Assembly (NCBI RefSeq): GCF_009936235.1 | Contig: NZ_AP022314.1 | Span: forward strand, 2,914,001 to 2,978,000 | Direction of reading: 5' to 3' | Length of the DNA stretch: 64,000 nucleotides | Source of the DNA: Mycobacterium xenopi | GTDB taxonomy: Bacteria; Actinomycetota; Actinomycetes; Mycobacteriales; Mycobacteriaceae | Part shown: positions 45,163-53,710 of the stretch, piece by piece | Layout of the letters: every line of letters begins with the position of its first letter | Numbering within the stretch: the first letter of the stretch is position 1 | Position numbers and translations under genes: made by a program | Notes under the pieces: model-generated | What the model was told of the DNA's origin: nothing | The model's input: the letters and a program-made list of their open reading frames with translations, nothing else | The model's database searches: none

Positions 45163-47738
45163 CCGACAGCACCCTCCATCTGCAGCTCGATCAGCCGGTT
45201 GAGCTCCAGCGCGTATTCCATCGGCAGCTCTTTGGCGATCGGTTCGACGAAGCCGCGCACGATCATCGCCATCGCTTCGTCCTCGGTCAGCCCACGGCTC
45301 ATCAGGTAGAACAGCTGGTTTTCACTGACCTTGGACACGGTGGCCTCGTGGCCCATCGTGACGTCGTCCTCGCGGATGTCGACATACGGATACGTGTCGC
45401 TGCGGCTGACCGTATCCACCAGCAGCGCATCGCATTTCACGCTGGAGCGCGATCCGTGCGCGCCCTTGTTCACCTGCACCAGGCCGCGGTAGGAGGTGCG
45501 TCCGCCGCCTCGGGCCACCGACTTGGACACGATGGTGCTCGACGTGTTCGGCGCCAGGTGCAACATCTTGGCGCCAGCGTCCTGATGCTGGCCTTCGCCG
45601 GCGAATGCCACCGACAGCACTTCGCCTTTGGCGTGCTCGCCGGTCATCCACACCGCCGGGTATTTCATCGTCACCTTGGAGCCGATGTTGCCGTCGATCC
45701 ACTCCATCGTGGCGCCCTCTTCGGCGCGGGCCCGCTTGGTGACCAGGTTGTAGACGTTGTTCGACCAGTTCTGGATCGTCGTGTAGCGGCAGCGTCCGTG
45801 CGGCTTGACGATGATCTCCACCACCGCCGAGTGCAGCGAATCCGACTTGTAGATGGGCGCCGTGCACCCTTCCACGTAGTGAACGTAAGCGTTCTCGTCG
45901 ACGATGATCAGGGTCCGCTCGAACTGGCCCATGTTCTCGGTGTTGATCCGGAAGTAGGCCTGCAGCGGAATCTCGACGTGCACGCCCGGCGGGACGTATA
46001 TGAAGCTGCCGCCGCTCCAGACGGCAGTATTCAAGGCAGCAAATTTATTATCGCCAGCCGGGATCACAGTTCCGAAGTACTGCTTGAAGATGTCCTCGTG
46101 TTCGCGCAGCCCTGTATCCGTGTCCAGGAAGATAACCCCTTGCGATTCAAGGTCCTCCCTGATCTTGTGGTAGACGACCTCGGAGTTGTGTACCACGAGA
46201 CCTGCGGCCACGAAGTTGTGCGGCCCGTCGACCTCGATGTCGTACACCGGCTCGACGGCGTATGGCTCGACGGACTCGACCCGCTCGAAACCGAGCCACT
46301 CATTGCCATGCACGCGAACCGCCGTTCCGTGCTCGTCGTTGGGCGAATGCATGTTGCGACGCCGTCCTAAGCCACTCGTGTGCTTCGGGTTACGGCATCC
46401 GAGATGCTCGAAATCGCCGGAAATGCTCAGACGCCAAGCAATTTGGGTACGTGAGCGATCGTGGTCATACGGCTGGGTGAACGCCCATGGCCCTCCTGCG
46501 CGCAATCCGCAGAGTTCGGCCAGTTCGCGCGCCTGTTCGAGCAATGCCTCGTTGCCGCAGGTCAGCAAGACGGAGCCGCTGTGATCCGGGCCGACATGGC
46601 CGTCAGCGTCGACCCAACCACCGAGGAACGCCAGCCGCTGATCGCGCGGCAGCGAGTAGACCCAGTCCGGCACCCGCTTGGTCAACGACAAACCGCCGAA
46701 GCCCAGCTCCACGATCCAGTCGGTCAATGCCTTGGAGTTGACGACCGCGCGGTATTCGCCGGCTTCGACGCAGCGCAGCCCGAACAGTTCGTCGACGACA
46801 CGGGCCAATTCGGCGCGAAGCGCGGCATCCGTGGCCGCAATGGCGAACTGAACCCGGTAGGTCTTCGTCGATAGATGCAGGTTGCCGGCGCCGATGTAAA
46901 AGCCCAGCAGCCACATCAGGTCGACGGAGCTCACCGCAGGAGTCCGCAGACCGGCAGCACTCGGAAGTTCCGCGGCCACACCGAATTCGGGCAGACGGCG
47001 CGGCACCGCGATGAAGTCGCCCGGCTGGATGTCGCCAACCGTGACCCACCGCCGGACATACCGGGCACGCTGCCGGTCTCCCGTGCGCTCGTCGCGCGAC
47101 ACCAGCACGGGGTGGTTGTCGGTGGCGCGGATGCTCCGCCCAGTGGTCTTGACCTCGTGGGTCAAACGGGTGTCGGTCTGGGCCGCAGCCTTGACGGGCG
47201 CCACGACGAAGCGCCCGGCGTCCTCGTCGTAGGCGAACACCCGGTCACCGAACTCGATGTCCTTGATCGCGACCTGGCCGCGGTTGGCGGTCCACACCAA
47301 GGTGTCACCCGCCAAGCATTCGTACTGGGCCGCCACGCCGGCAATCAGCCGCTGCTTTTCGGCTTCCGGAATTCCCAGCTTGTCGTACGTATTACGAATG
47401 TCTGCCGGCAAATCATCCCAGGTGGCTGCCTGCTTCTCGGTGGAGCGCACGAAGTACTTGATGTTGTCGAAGTCGATTCCGCTGAGATCCGACCCCCACG
47501 TCGGGATCGGCTTGCGCTCGAAGATGCGCAACGCCTTCAGCCGGTTCTCCAGCATCCACCGCGGCTCGTTCTTCTTCGCCGAGATGTCGCGGACCACTTC
47601 CTCGGAGAGCCCGCGCCGGGCGCTGGCGCCCGCGATGTCGGAGTCCGCCCAGCCGTAGCCGTAGCGGCCCAGCGCGGCGATCGCCTCCTGCTGGGTCAGC
47701 GGCTCGTCCAGCTTGCGAACCTCAGGGGTGGTCGTCAT
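45159..47738 (-). CDS. sufB: SufB Fe-S scaffold with in-frame intein
   Basis: An 859-residue precursor. SufB extein residues 1-140 end GVAAQYE, and the protein resumes with SEVVYHKIREDLE after a 378-residue intein; the spliced product would be 481 residues. The beta-helix core and the C-terminal motif MGHEATVSKVSENQLFYLMSRG are complete. The segment YVHYVEGCTAPIYKSDS, which carries the intein in M. tuberculosis as I recall it, is uninterrupted here. ATG 47738 overlaps the sufR stop (ATGA). SufB function requires splicing. Confidence 0.96.
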   Translation of the reverse strand: MTTTPEVRKLDEPLTQQEAIAALGRYGYGWADSDIAGASARRGLSEEVVRDISAKKNEPRWMLENRLKALRIFERKPIPTWGSDLSGIDFDNIKYFVRSTEKQAATWDDLPADIRNTYDKLGIPEAEKQRLIAGVAAQYECLAGDTLVWTANRGQVAIKDIEFGDRVFAYDEDAGRFVVAPVKAAAQTDTRLTHEVKTTGRSIRATDNHPVLVSRDERTGDRQRARYVRRWVTVGDIQPGDFIAVPRRLPEFGVAAELPSAAGLRTPAVSSVDLMWLLGFYIGAGNLHLSTKTYRVQFAIAATDAALRAELARVVDELFGLRCVEAGEYRAVVNSKALTDWIVELGFGGLSLTKRVPDWVYSLPRDQRLAFLGGWVDADGHVGPDHSGSVLLTCGNEALLEQARELAELCGLRAGGPWAFTQPYDHDRSRTQIAWRLSISGDFEHLGCRNPKHTSGLGRRRNMHSPNDEHGTAVRVHGNEWLGFERVESVEPYAVEPVYDIEVDGPHNFVAAGLVVHNSEVVYHKIREDLESQGVIFLDTDTGLREHEDIFKQYFGTVIPAGDNKFAALNTAVWSGGSFIYVPPGVHVEIPLQAYFRINTENMGQFERTLIIVDENAYVHYVEGCTAPIYKSDSLHSAVVEIIVKPHGRCRYTTIQNWSNNVYNLVTKRARAEEGATMEWIDGNIGSKVTMKYPAVWMTGEHAKGEVLSVAFAGEGQHQDAGAKMLHLAPNTSSTIVSKSVARGGGRTSYRGLVQVNKGAHGSRSSVKCDALLVDTVSRSDTYPYVDIREDDVTMGHEATVSKVSENQLFYLMSRGLTEDEAMAMIVRGFVEPIAKELPMEYALELNRLIELQMEGAVG
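46185..47318 (-). mobile_element. SufB intein with LAGLIDADG homing endonuclease
   Basis: Residues 141-518 of the precursor. It opens with Cys1 in CLAGDTLVWT and has the block B motif RATDNHPVLVS with TxxH-like residues. It closes with the block F/G sequence VYDIEVDGPHNFVAAGLVVHN, the His-Asn pair before the +1 Ser of the extein. Two LAGLIDADG-like motifs, LMWLLGFYIGAGNL and RLAFLGGWVDADGHV, mark a homing endonuclease. In the first, the position of the usual catalytic Asp reads Gly-Ala-Gly, so nuclease activity may be reduced. All splice-junction residues are present. Confidence 0.95.
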
Positions 47739-48487
47739 CGCGACGCTCCTTGCTTGCTAGTGGTGGCTTCGACATGGGCTGTACGCCGAAGAGGTGTGGT
47801 GCTTATCGGGGTGAGCGGCACGTGGGTGGTGCAGGCGCAATCCCCGTTGACGATGGTCGCCAGCCGCTGCACGTGGGTGCCGAGCACCTCGGCCATGGCC
47901 TGCTGCTCTGTCTCGCAAAACTCCGGAAACTCCTCGGCCACATGGGAAACCGGGCAGTGATGCTGGCAAATCTGCACGCCGTGGATCGGCCCACCTACTC
48001 GCGTGGTCGTGGCCACGTAACCCGCTTTGGTCAGCGCAGTGGCGATCCGCTCGGCGGTCGCCTCGACGTCGGCGTCGGCATGGCTGCTGGCCGGCTGAAC
48101 CCCGGACAAGATCGTGTCGATGCGCCGCCGTGCGAAGGTCCGCACCGCTTCGTCGCCACCGATTTCGCGGAGTTGATGCATTGCCGCCGACGCGAGGTCG
48201 TCGTAGGCGTGTTCGAGCGTCTCGCGGCCGGCCGCGGTCAGCCGGTAGCGCTTCGCCGGTCGCCCGCGTCCCATCTGCTGCCAGGCCGCAGCCGGCACCG
48301 ACTCCGCCTCGCCGGCGTCGATCAGCGCATCGAGATGACGGCGTACACCGGCAGCCGACAGGCCCAACCGCTCACCGATCCGGCCCGCGGTGATCGGCCC
48401 CGACTCCAGCAGCAACTGCACGACCGCACGACGGGTGGGCCCGTCATGCGTCGCCGCTGCCTGGTCGGCCTCCGACCGGAATTTCAC
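47735..48487 (-). CDS. sufR: SufR Fe-S-dependent repressor of the suf operon
   Basis: A 250-residue ArsR/MarR-like regulator (Rv1460-like). An N-terminal winged helix (THDGPTRRAVVQLLLESGPI, RIGERLGLSAAGVRRHLDAL) is followed by a ligand domain whose cysteines in QICQHHCPVSH, FPEFCETE and GDCACTTH can hold an Fe-S cluster. The cluster form represses suf. I chose GTG 48487, which lies within the dyad at 48478-48509; longer in-frame starts reach 48616 and overlap the divergent mptB gene. Confidence 0.93.
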   Translation of the reverse strand: MKFRSEADQAAATHDGPTRRAVVQLLLESGPITAGRIGERLGLSAAGVRRHLDALIDAGEAESVPAAAWQQMGRGRPAKRYRLTAAGRETLEHAYDDLASAAMHQLREIGGDEAVRTFARRRIDTILSGVQPASSHADADVEATAERIATALTKAGYVATTTRVGGPIHGVQICQHHCPVSHVAEEFPEFCETEQQAMAEVLGTHVQRLATIVNGDCACTTHVPLTPISTTPLRRTAHVEATTSKQGASR

Positions 48488-48509
48488 AACACCAGTGTGA
48501 CAAAATTCC
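48478..48509. promoter_or_regulatory. candidate SufR operator
   Basis: A nested dyad: the outer arms GGAATTT (48478-48484) and AAATTCC (48503-48509) are exact complements, and inside them TCACA (48484-48488) and TGTGA (48496-48500) form a second pair. It covers the sufR start and the suf operon leader and lies 60 bases from the divergent mptB start. This suits autoregulation by SufR. Confidence 0.7.
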
Positions 48510-48568
48510 GGGACCGGGTCCAGCTGGCGGCCGACGGGTCTTCCCGCTGTGGCAGTTACGCTGCTCTG

Positions 48569-50272
48569 ATGGCAGCCCGCCACCACACGCTGAGCTCGGC
48601 GATTGCCCGCTGGCACGGCGACGAACTGGCCGTGGGTTCGCCGCTTAACGACGCCGAAGTCGTCGCGCTTCGGCGGACCCGGCTGTTCGGGGCCACCGGC
48701 ACGGTGCTGATGGCGATCGGCGCACTCGGCGCCGGTGCCCGGCCGGTCGTCCAGGACCCCACGTTCGGGGTTAGGCTGCTCAACCTGCCGTCCCGGATTC
48801 AGACCGTGTCGCTGACGATGACCACCACGGGCGCGGTGATGATGGCCCTGGCGTGGCTGATGCTGGGCCGCTTCGCGCTGGGCGCCAGACGGATGTCCCG
48901 CGGGGATTTAGATCGCACCTTGTTGTTGTGGACGCTGCCGCTGTTGATGGCGCCGCCCATGTACAGCAAGGACGTCTATTCCTATCTGGCGCAAAGCCAG
49001 ATCTGCCGACTGGGGCTCGACCCCTATCGGGTGGGCCCGGCGCGAGCGTTGGGCCTCGACCACGTGTTCACGCTGTCGGTGCCGAGCCTGTGGCGTGACA
49101 CCCCGGCGCCGTACGGTCCGCTGTTCTTGTGGATCGGCCGCGGCGTGTCCGCGCTGACTGGCGAAAACATCGTCGCGGCCGTGCTGTGCCATCGGCTCGT
49201 GGTGCTGATCGGCGTCGGCCTGATCGTCTGGGCCACCCCGCGCCTGGCCCGGCGCTGCGGTGTCGCCGAGGTCAGCGCGTTGTGGCTGGGTGCGGCCAAC
49301 CCGCTGCTGATCATGCATCTGGTCGCGGGCATCCACAACGAAGCGCTGATGTTGGGTCTGATGCTGGCCGGCACCGAATTCGCGTTGCGGGGCCTAGATG
49401 TCTGGGACTCGCCGAAGCTGCCGACGCCGAGGCCGACGACCGGTTGCCGGGGCTGGGCGCCGATCGGCATGCTGCTCTTCGGCGCGGTGCTGATCACGCT
49501 GTCCTCGCAGGTGAAATTGCCGTCGCTGCTGGCCTTGGGGTTCGTCGCGACGGCCCTGGCCCGCCGCTTGGGTGGCAGCCTGCGGGCCTTGCTGCTGGTC
49601 GGCGGGGCGATGAGCGCCGTGGCGCTGGCGGTGATGGCCGTCGTCGGCTGGGCCAGCGGGCTGGGGTTCGGGTGGATCTTTACGTTGGGCACCGCCAATG
49701 TGGTGCGTAGCTGGATGTCACCGCCGACGCTGCTTGCCCTGGGCACCGGGCAGGCCGGGATCCTGCTGCGGCTAGGCGATCACACCACTGCGGTGTTGTC
49801 GCTGACCCGCGGCATCGGTGTGCTGATCATCGCGGTGATGGTGGGCTGGCTGCTGGTGGCGGTGTGGCGCGGCCGGCTGCACCCCGTGGGCGGGCTGGGC
49901 GTGGCGCTGGGCGTCACGGTCCTGCTGTTCCCGGTGGTGCAGCCGTGGTATCTGCTGTGGGCGATCATCCCGCTGGCTGCTTGGGCGACCCGCCCAGGCT
50001 TCCGGGTGGCGGCGATCGTCGTCACGATCGTCGTCGGTGTCTTCGGCCCGACGGCCAACGGAGACCGTTTCGCGTTGTTCCAAATCGTGGACGCCACACT
50101 GGCCAGTACCGTGATCGTGGTGCTGCTGATCGCCATGACCTACACGCGCTTGCCGTGGCGCCGACTGCCGATCGACACTCGCGTGCTCCGTCACGAGGCG
50201 GTGACTGAACCGGCGCCTGATGTGGTGTCCCCCACCGATACCGCGCAGCGCCAAGCAGTGCCGGGCGCTTAG
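48569..50272 (+). CDS. mptB: polyprenyl-phosphomannose-dependent mannosyltransferase (MptB-like)
   Basis: A 567-residue GT-C glycosyltransferase with about 13 TM helices (Rv1459c-like). The first extracytoplasmic loop carries the acidic catalytic motif region MYSKDVYSYLAQSQICRLGLDPY. The segment PAPYGPLFLWIGRGVS is typical of the family. It adds alpha-1,6-mannose early in the lipomannan core. TACGCT seven bases before ATG 48569 suggests a leaderless transcript. Divergent from the suf operon; followed after 11 bases by an ABC exporter, probably one operon. Confidence 0.88.
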   Translation: MAARHHTLSSAIARWHGDELAVGSPLNDAEVVALRRTRLFGATGTVLMAIGALGAGARPVVQDPTFGVRLLNLPSRIQTVSLTMTTTGAVMMALAWLMLGRFALGARRMSRGDLDRTLLLWTLPLLMAPPMYSKDVYSYLAQSQICRLGLDPYRVGPARALGLDHVFTLSVPSLWRDTPAPYGPLFLWIGRGVSALTGENIVAAVLCHRLVVLIGVGLIVWATPRLARRCGVAEVSALWLGAANPLLIMHLVAGIHNEALMLGLMLAGTEFALRGLDVWDSPKLPTPRPTTGCRGWAPIGMLLFGAVLITLSSQVKLPSLLALGFVATALARRLGGSLRALLLVGGAMSAVALAVMAVVGWASGLGFGWIFTLGTANVVRSWMSPPTLLALGTGQAGILLRLGDHTTAVLSLTRGIGVLIIAVMVGWLLVAVWRGRLHPVGGLGVALGVTVLLFPVVQPWYLLWAIIPLAAWATRPGFRVAAIVVTIVVGVFGPTANGDRFALFQIVDATLASTVIVVLLIAMTYTRLPWRRLPIDTRVLRHEAVTEPAPDVVSPTDTAQRQAVPGA

Positions 50273-50283
50273 GCTGGCTTTCC

Positions 50284-51213
50284 GTGAGCTCAGCGCCAGA
50301 TGTCCCGGTGCGGCTACGCGGGGTACGCAAGCAGTACGGGTCCACAACCGCGGTCGCGCACCTCGACCTGGAGGTGCACCCCGCCGAAGTGCTGGCCTTG
50401 CTGGGTCCCAACGGTGCGGGCAAAACCACCGCGGTCGAGATGTGCGAGGGCTTCATCCGCCCTGACGCCGGCACCATCGAGGTGCTCGGTTTAGACCCGA
50501 TCGCCGATCACGCCCGGCTCCGGGCGCGGATCGGAGTGATGCTGCAAGGCGGTGGCGGCTACCCGTTGGCCCGCGCCGGCGAGATGCTCAACTTGGTAGC
50601 CGCCTATGCCGCCAATCCCCTGGACCCACAATGGCTGATGGCCACGCTCGGTCTCACCGACGCTGCACGCACGTCTTATCGCCAGCTCTCCGGCGGGCAG
50701 CAGCAGCGGCTGGCGCTGGCCTGCGCGCTGGTGGGCCGTCCAGAACTGGTGTTCCTTGACGAACCGACCGAAGGCATGGACGCGCATGCCCGGCTGCTGG
50801 TCTGGGAGCTGATCGACGCGCTGCGCCGCGACGGTGTGACGGTGTTGCTGACCACCCACCAACTCAAGGAGGCCGAAGAGCTCGCCGACCGGATCGTCAT
50901 CATCGACCATGGTGTGGAGGTGGCCGCGGGAACGCCCGCCGAGCTGATGCGCACCGGCGCCAAAGACCAGTTGCGGTTCAGCGCGCCGCCGCGGCTGGAC
51001 CTGTCACTGCTGGTTGCCGCCTTGCCCGAGGACTACAAGACGACTGAGGTAACGCGGGGCGAATACCTCGTCGAAGGACCGATCAACCCCCAGGTGCTGG
51101 CGACTGTGACCGCATGGTGCGCGCAGATCGACGTGCTCCCCACGGACATGCGGGTGGAACAGCGCAGCCTCGAAGACGTGTTCCTGGATCTCACCGGCAG
51201 GGAGCTGCGCTGA
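50284..51213 (+). CDS. ABC transporter ATP-binding protein (Rv1458c-like)
   Basis: A 309-residue ABC ATPase of the drug/lipid exporter (CcmA/DrrA) type. Walker A is GPNGAGKTT, the signature is LSGGQQQRLALA and Walker B is LVFLDEPTEGMD, with the His switch in LTTHQLKEAEELAD. The C-terminal extension (about 230-309) is DrrA-like. GTG 50284 is the start. It overlaps the permease gene by one base. The transported substrate is unknown. Confidence 0.92.
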   Translation: MSSAPDVPVRLRGVRKQYGSTTAVAHLDLEVHPAEVLALLGPNGAGKTTAVEMCEGFIRPDAGTIEVLGLDPIADHARLRARIGVMLQGGGGYPLARAGEMLNLVAAYAANPLDPQWLMATLGLTDAARTSYRQLSGGQQQRLALACALVGRPELVFLDEPTEGMDAHARLLVWELIDALRRDGVTVLLTTHQLKEAEELADRIVIIDHGVEVAAGTPAELMRTGAKDQLRFSAPPRLDLSLLVAALPEDYKTTEVTRGEYLVEGPINPQVLATVTAWCAQIDVLPTDMRVEQRSLEDVFLDLTGRELR

Positions 51214-51992
51214 TGACCGGTGATTCGCTTTTTCCCGCAGGCACCTTCACGCCGGACCCGCGACCCAACACGGTGCCCCGGATGCTGGCCGCGCAATCCG
51301 CGCTCGAGTTGAAGCTGTGGCTGCGCAACGGCGAGTACTTGCTGCTGACCCTGTTCATCCCGATCGCGCTGCTCGTCGGGCTCACACTGCTACCGCTCGG
51401 CTCGTTCGGCCCGAACCGCGCGGCGACCTTCGTCCCGGTGATCATGGCCTTGGCGGTGATCTCGACCGCTTTCACTGCGCAGGCCATCGCGGTGGCCTTC
51501 GACCGGCGCTACGGCGCGCTCAAACGGCTGGCGGCCACCGCGCTGCCGATCTGGGCGATCATCGCCGGCAAGTCGCTCGCGGTGGTCGGAGTGGTGTTGT
51601 TGCAGTCAATCACCTTGGGGGCCATCGGGTTTGCATTGGGCTGGCGGCCTGACGTCGCGGGCCTGGCGCTGGGCGCACCGATCATCGCGCTGGGCACCGC
51701 GGCCTTCTCGGCGCTCGGGCTGCTGCTGGGCGGCACCCTGCGATCCGATGCGGTCCTGGCGGTCGGCAACTTGCTGTGGTTCGTCTTCGCCGGGTCCTGC
51801 GCGCTGACCGTGGAAACCACCATGGTGCCCACGGCGCTGCAGCGGGCCGCGCGGCTGACCCCGTCGGGGGCGTTCACCGACGCGCTGTCGGACGCGCTGT
51901 CGCGGTCGGTCGACTGGTTCGGCATCCTCGTGCTGGCGATATGGGGTGCGCTGGCGGCGCTGGCTGCACTGCGCTGGTTCCGCTTCACCTGA
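51213..51992 (+). CDS. ABC-2 type transporter permease (Rv1457c-like)
   Basis: A 259-residue membrane protein with about six TM helices and the ABC-2 pattern: an N-terminal coupling helix (ELKLWLRNGEYLLLTLFIPI) and paired helices ending WGALAALAALRWFRF. It pairs with the ATPase just upstream (TGATG overlap). Lying between mptB and ctaA, it may export an envelope lipid or haem-related compound, but nothing in the sequence decides this. Confidence 0.9.
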   Translation: MTGDSLFPAGTFTPDPRPNTVPRMLAAQSALELKLWLRNGEYLLLTLFIPIALLVGLTLLPLGSFGPNRAATFVPVIMALAVISTAFTAQAIAVAFDRRYGALKRLAATALPIWAIIAGKSLAVVGVVLLQSITLGAIGFALGWRPDVAGLALGAPIIALGTAAFSALGLLLGGTLRSDAVLAVGNLLWFVFAGSCALTVETTMVPTALQRAARLTPSGAFTDALSDALSRSVDWFGILVLAIWGALAALAALRWFRFT

Positions 51993-52041
51993 CTCGGCCG
52001 CTACTACGCCGTGTAGTTCCTATTCGCCTAGCATCGAAGCC

Positions 52042-52998
52042 GTGGCGACCATGGCGATGCCCGTCCGGCGGTGGCTGCTGCGGTTGGTGGACCTGCTGCC
52101 CATGCCCAGCGTGCGCGCGCAGCGCACTATCGCTGCCGCCGTGATCGGCACCCAAGGTGGCATCGCCGTTACCGGCGCCGTCGTCCGCGTCACCGCGTCG
52201 GGGCTGGGCTGCCCTACCTGGCCGCAGTGTTTTCCCGGCAGCTTCACCCCGGTAGCGGTCGCCGAGGTGCCGCGGGTCCACCAGGCGGTGGAGTTCGGCA
52301 ACCGCCTGATCAGCATCGCTGTGGTCGTCGCCGCGGTGCTGGCGGTGCTGGCGGTCACCCGGGCGCGCCGCCGGCCCGAAGTGCTGGTGTATGCCTGGCT
52401 GATGCCTGCCTCCACGATCGTGCAGGCAGTGATCGGCGGCATCACCGTGCTCACCGGGCTGCTGTGGTGGACGGTGGCCATCCACCTGCTGGCGTCGATG
52501 ACGATGGTGTGGCTAGCGGTGCTGCTGTACGTCAAGATCGGCGAACCCGACGGCGGTGTGGTGCGCTATCGGGTGGTCGCACCGCTGCGTGGGCTCACCG
52601 CGCTGAGCGCCGCGACGCTGGCAGCGGTGTTGGTGGCCGGCACTTTGGTGACCAGCGCCGGCCCGCACGCCGGCGACCGCAGCACGTTCCGGACCGTGCC
52701 CCGGTTGAAAATCGAGATCACCACGCTGGTGCACATCCACTCGTCGCTGCTGGTCGCCTACCTGACGCTGCTGGTCGGGCTGGGGTTCGGATTGCTGGCG
52801 GTGCACGCACCACGGCGGGTGCTGCTGCGGCTAGGTGTGCTGGTGCTGCTGGTGTGCGGGCAAGCGCTGATCGGTACCGTGCAGTTCTTCGCCGGTGTGC
52901 CCGCCGCGCTGGTCGCGGTGCACGTCGCGGGAGCGACGCTGTGCACCGCGGGCACCGCCGCGCTATGGGCGTCGATGCGAGAGCGGGCCCAGCCCTAA
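52042..52998 (+). CDS. ctaA: haem A synthase
   Basis: A 318-residue protein with eight TM helices converting haem O to haem A for the aa3 oxidase. Visible are the Cys pair in SGLGCPTWPQCFPG and His ligands in VHQAVEFGNR and HIHSSLLVAY, plus VAVHVAGATLC late in the protein. TAGCAT seven bases before GTG 52042 suggests a leaderless start; an ATG three codons later is possible. It works downstream of CtaB, encoded at 60277-61200. The 3' end overlaps the decayed gene on the other strand. Confidence 0.93.
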   Translation: MATMAMPVRRWLLRLVDLLPMPSVRAQRTIAAAVIGTQGGIAVTGAVVRVTASGLGCPTWPQCFPGSFTPVAVAEVPRVHQAVEFGNRLISIAVVVAAVLAVLAVTRARRRPEVLVYAWLMPASTIVQAVIGGITVLTGLLWWTVAIHLLASMTMVWLAVLLYVKIGEPDGGVVRYRVVAPLRGLTALSAATLAAVLVAGTLVTSAGPHAGDRSTFRTVPRLKIEITTLVHIHSSLLVAYLTLLVGLGFGLLAVHAPRRVLLRLGVLVLLVCGQALIGTVQFFAGVPAALVAVHVAGATLCTAGTAALWASMRERAQP

Positions 52999-53648
52999 CC
53001 GCTCCAGCGCTGACTCGACGCACAGCGCGAACTGTCGCTCGCGGTCGCCACGGGCGGTGTCGGGCAGTACGCTCCACCCGAGCCGTGGCGCGACGAGGTC
53101 GAGTCGCGCAAGCCTGCCGTCCTCGGGGCCACCGGTCACGTCCGCGCGGGCATAGAGCAACTCGTCCGCCTCGATGCCGACTTGGTCAGCCGCGGCCCGC
53201 AGCGCGGCATGCCCCACCTCCCACAGCTCGAAATCCGGTTCGACAGCCTGCTTTCCGGTAAATGCATGCGACTGCCGGCCGCCGAGAAAAACCAACGCGG
53301 TAGTAACGGCGCCGCGTGGTGCGGTTGGCACACCGGCACGTTTGAGCGCGGCCAGATATCGCGCGTCGATATTCCAGGCGATGACCTCTGGCGGGTTCAG
53401 CAGATGCGACACCCGTGTCGTCCAGGCGAGGAACTCGCCCACCCGGCCGGGTGATCCCGCGCTGCGCGCAGGATGACCAGGTCGGCATCCAGCGTTGCCG
53501 GGTCGTCCCACGACAGCCACCGTGCATGGAGCCCCCGTTTGCGCAGGGCGGCGACCAGGCCCGCGTCATCGCGGTCGCCTTCGATGGACCGCGCGGAGCC
53601 GGCCAGCACGATGCGGGGATGACGGACATCGGGGCGGGCCAGCTTCAT
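52963..53648 (-). pseudogene. Rv1455-like ATP-grasp-type gene, internally deleted and frameshifted
   Basis: The start (MKLARPDVRHPRIVLAGSAR, SIEGDRDDAGLVAALRKRGL) and the region VGEFLAWTTRVSHLLNPPEVIAWN match the N-terminal domain of ATP-grasp-like proteins next to qor in mycobacteria. The frame breaks near 53447, where one C seems missing from a CCC run. After KRAGVPT about 80 residues, including the ATP-grasp loop, are absent: the text jumps to TALVFLGGRQSHAF and continues to the stop at 52963. The large internal loss means it is not functional even if the frameshift is an error. Confidence 0.7.
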
Positions 53649-53683
53649 GGGCTCACCACACCTGCGGATGATAGTTAGCACGG
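53587..53683. repeat. duplicated Rv1455-qor boundary, copy A
   Basis: Covers the first about 60 bases of the Rv1455-like gene (read on minus from 53648) and 35 bases upstream, including CCTGCGGATGAT. Roughly 75% identical by eye to copy B at 55479-55574. The two copies flank the first PPE gene. Confidence 0.65.
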
Positions 53684-53710
53684 GATCGACGTTGCCGAAC
53701 GGGTTCTTCG

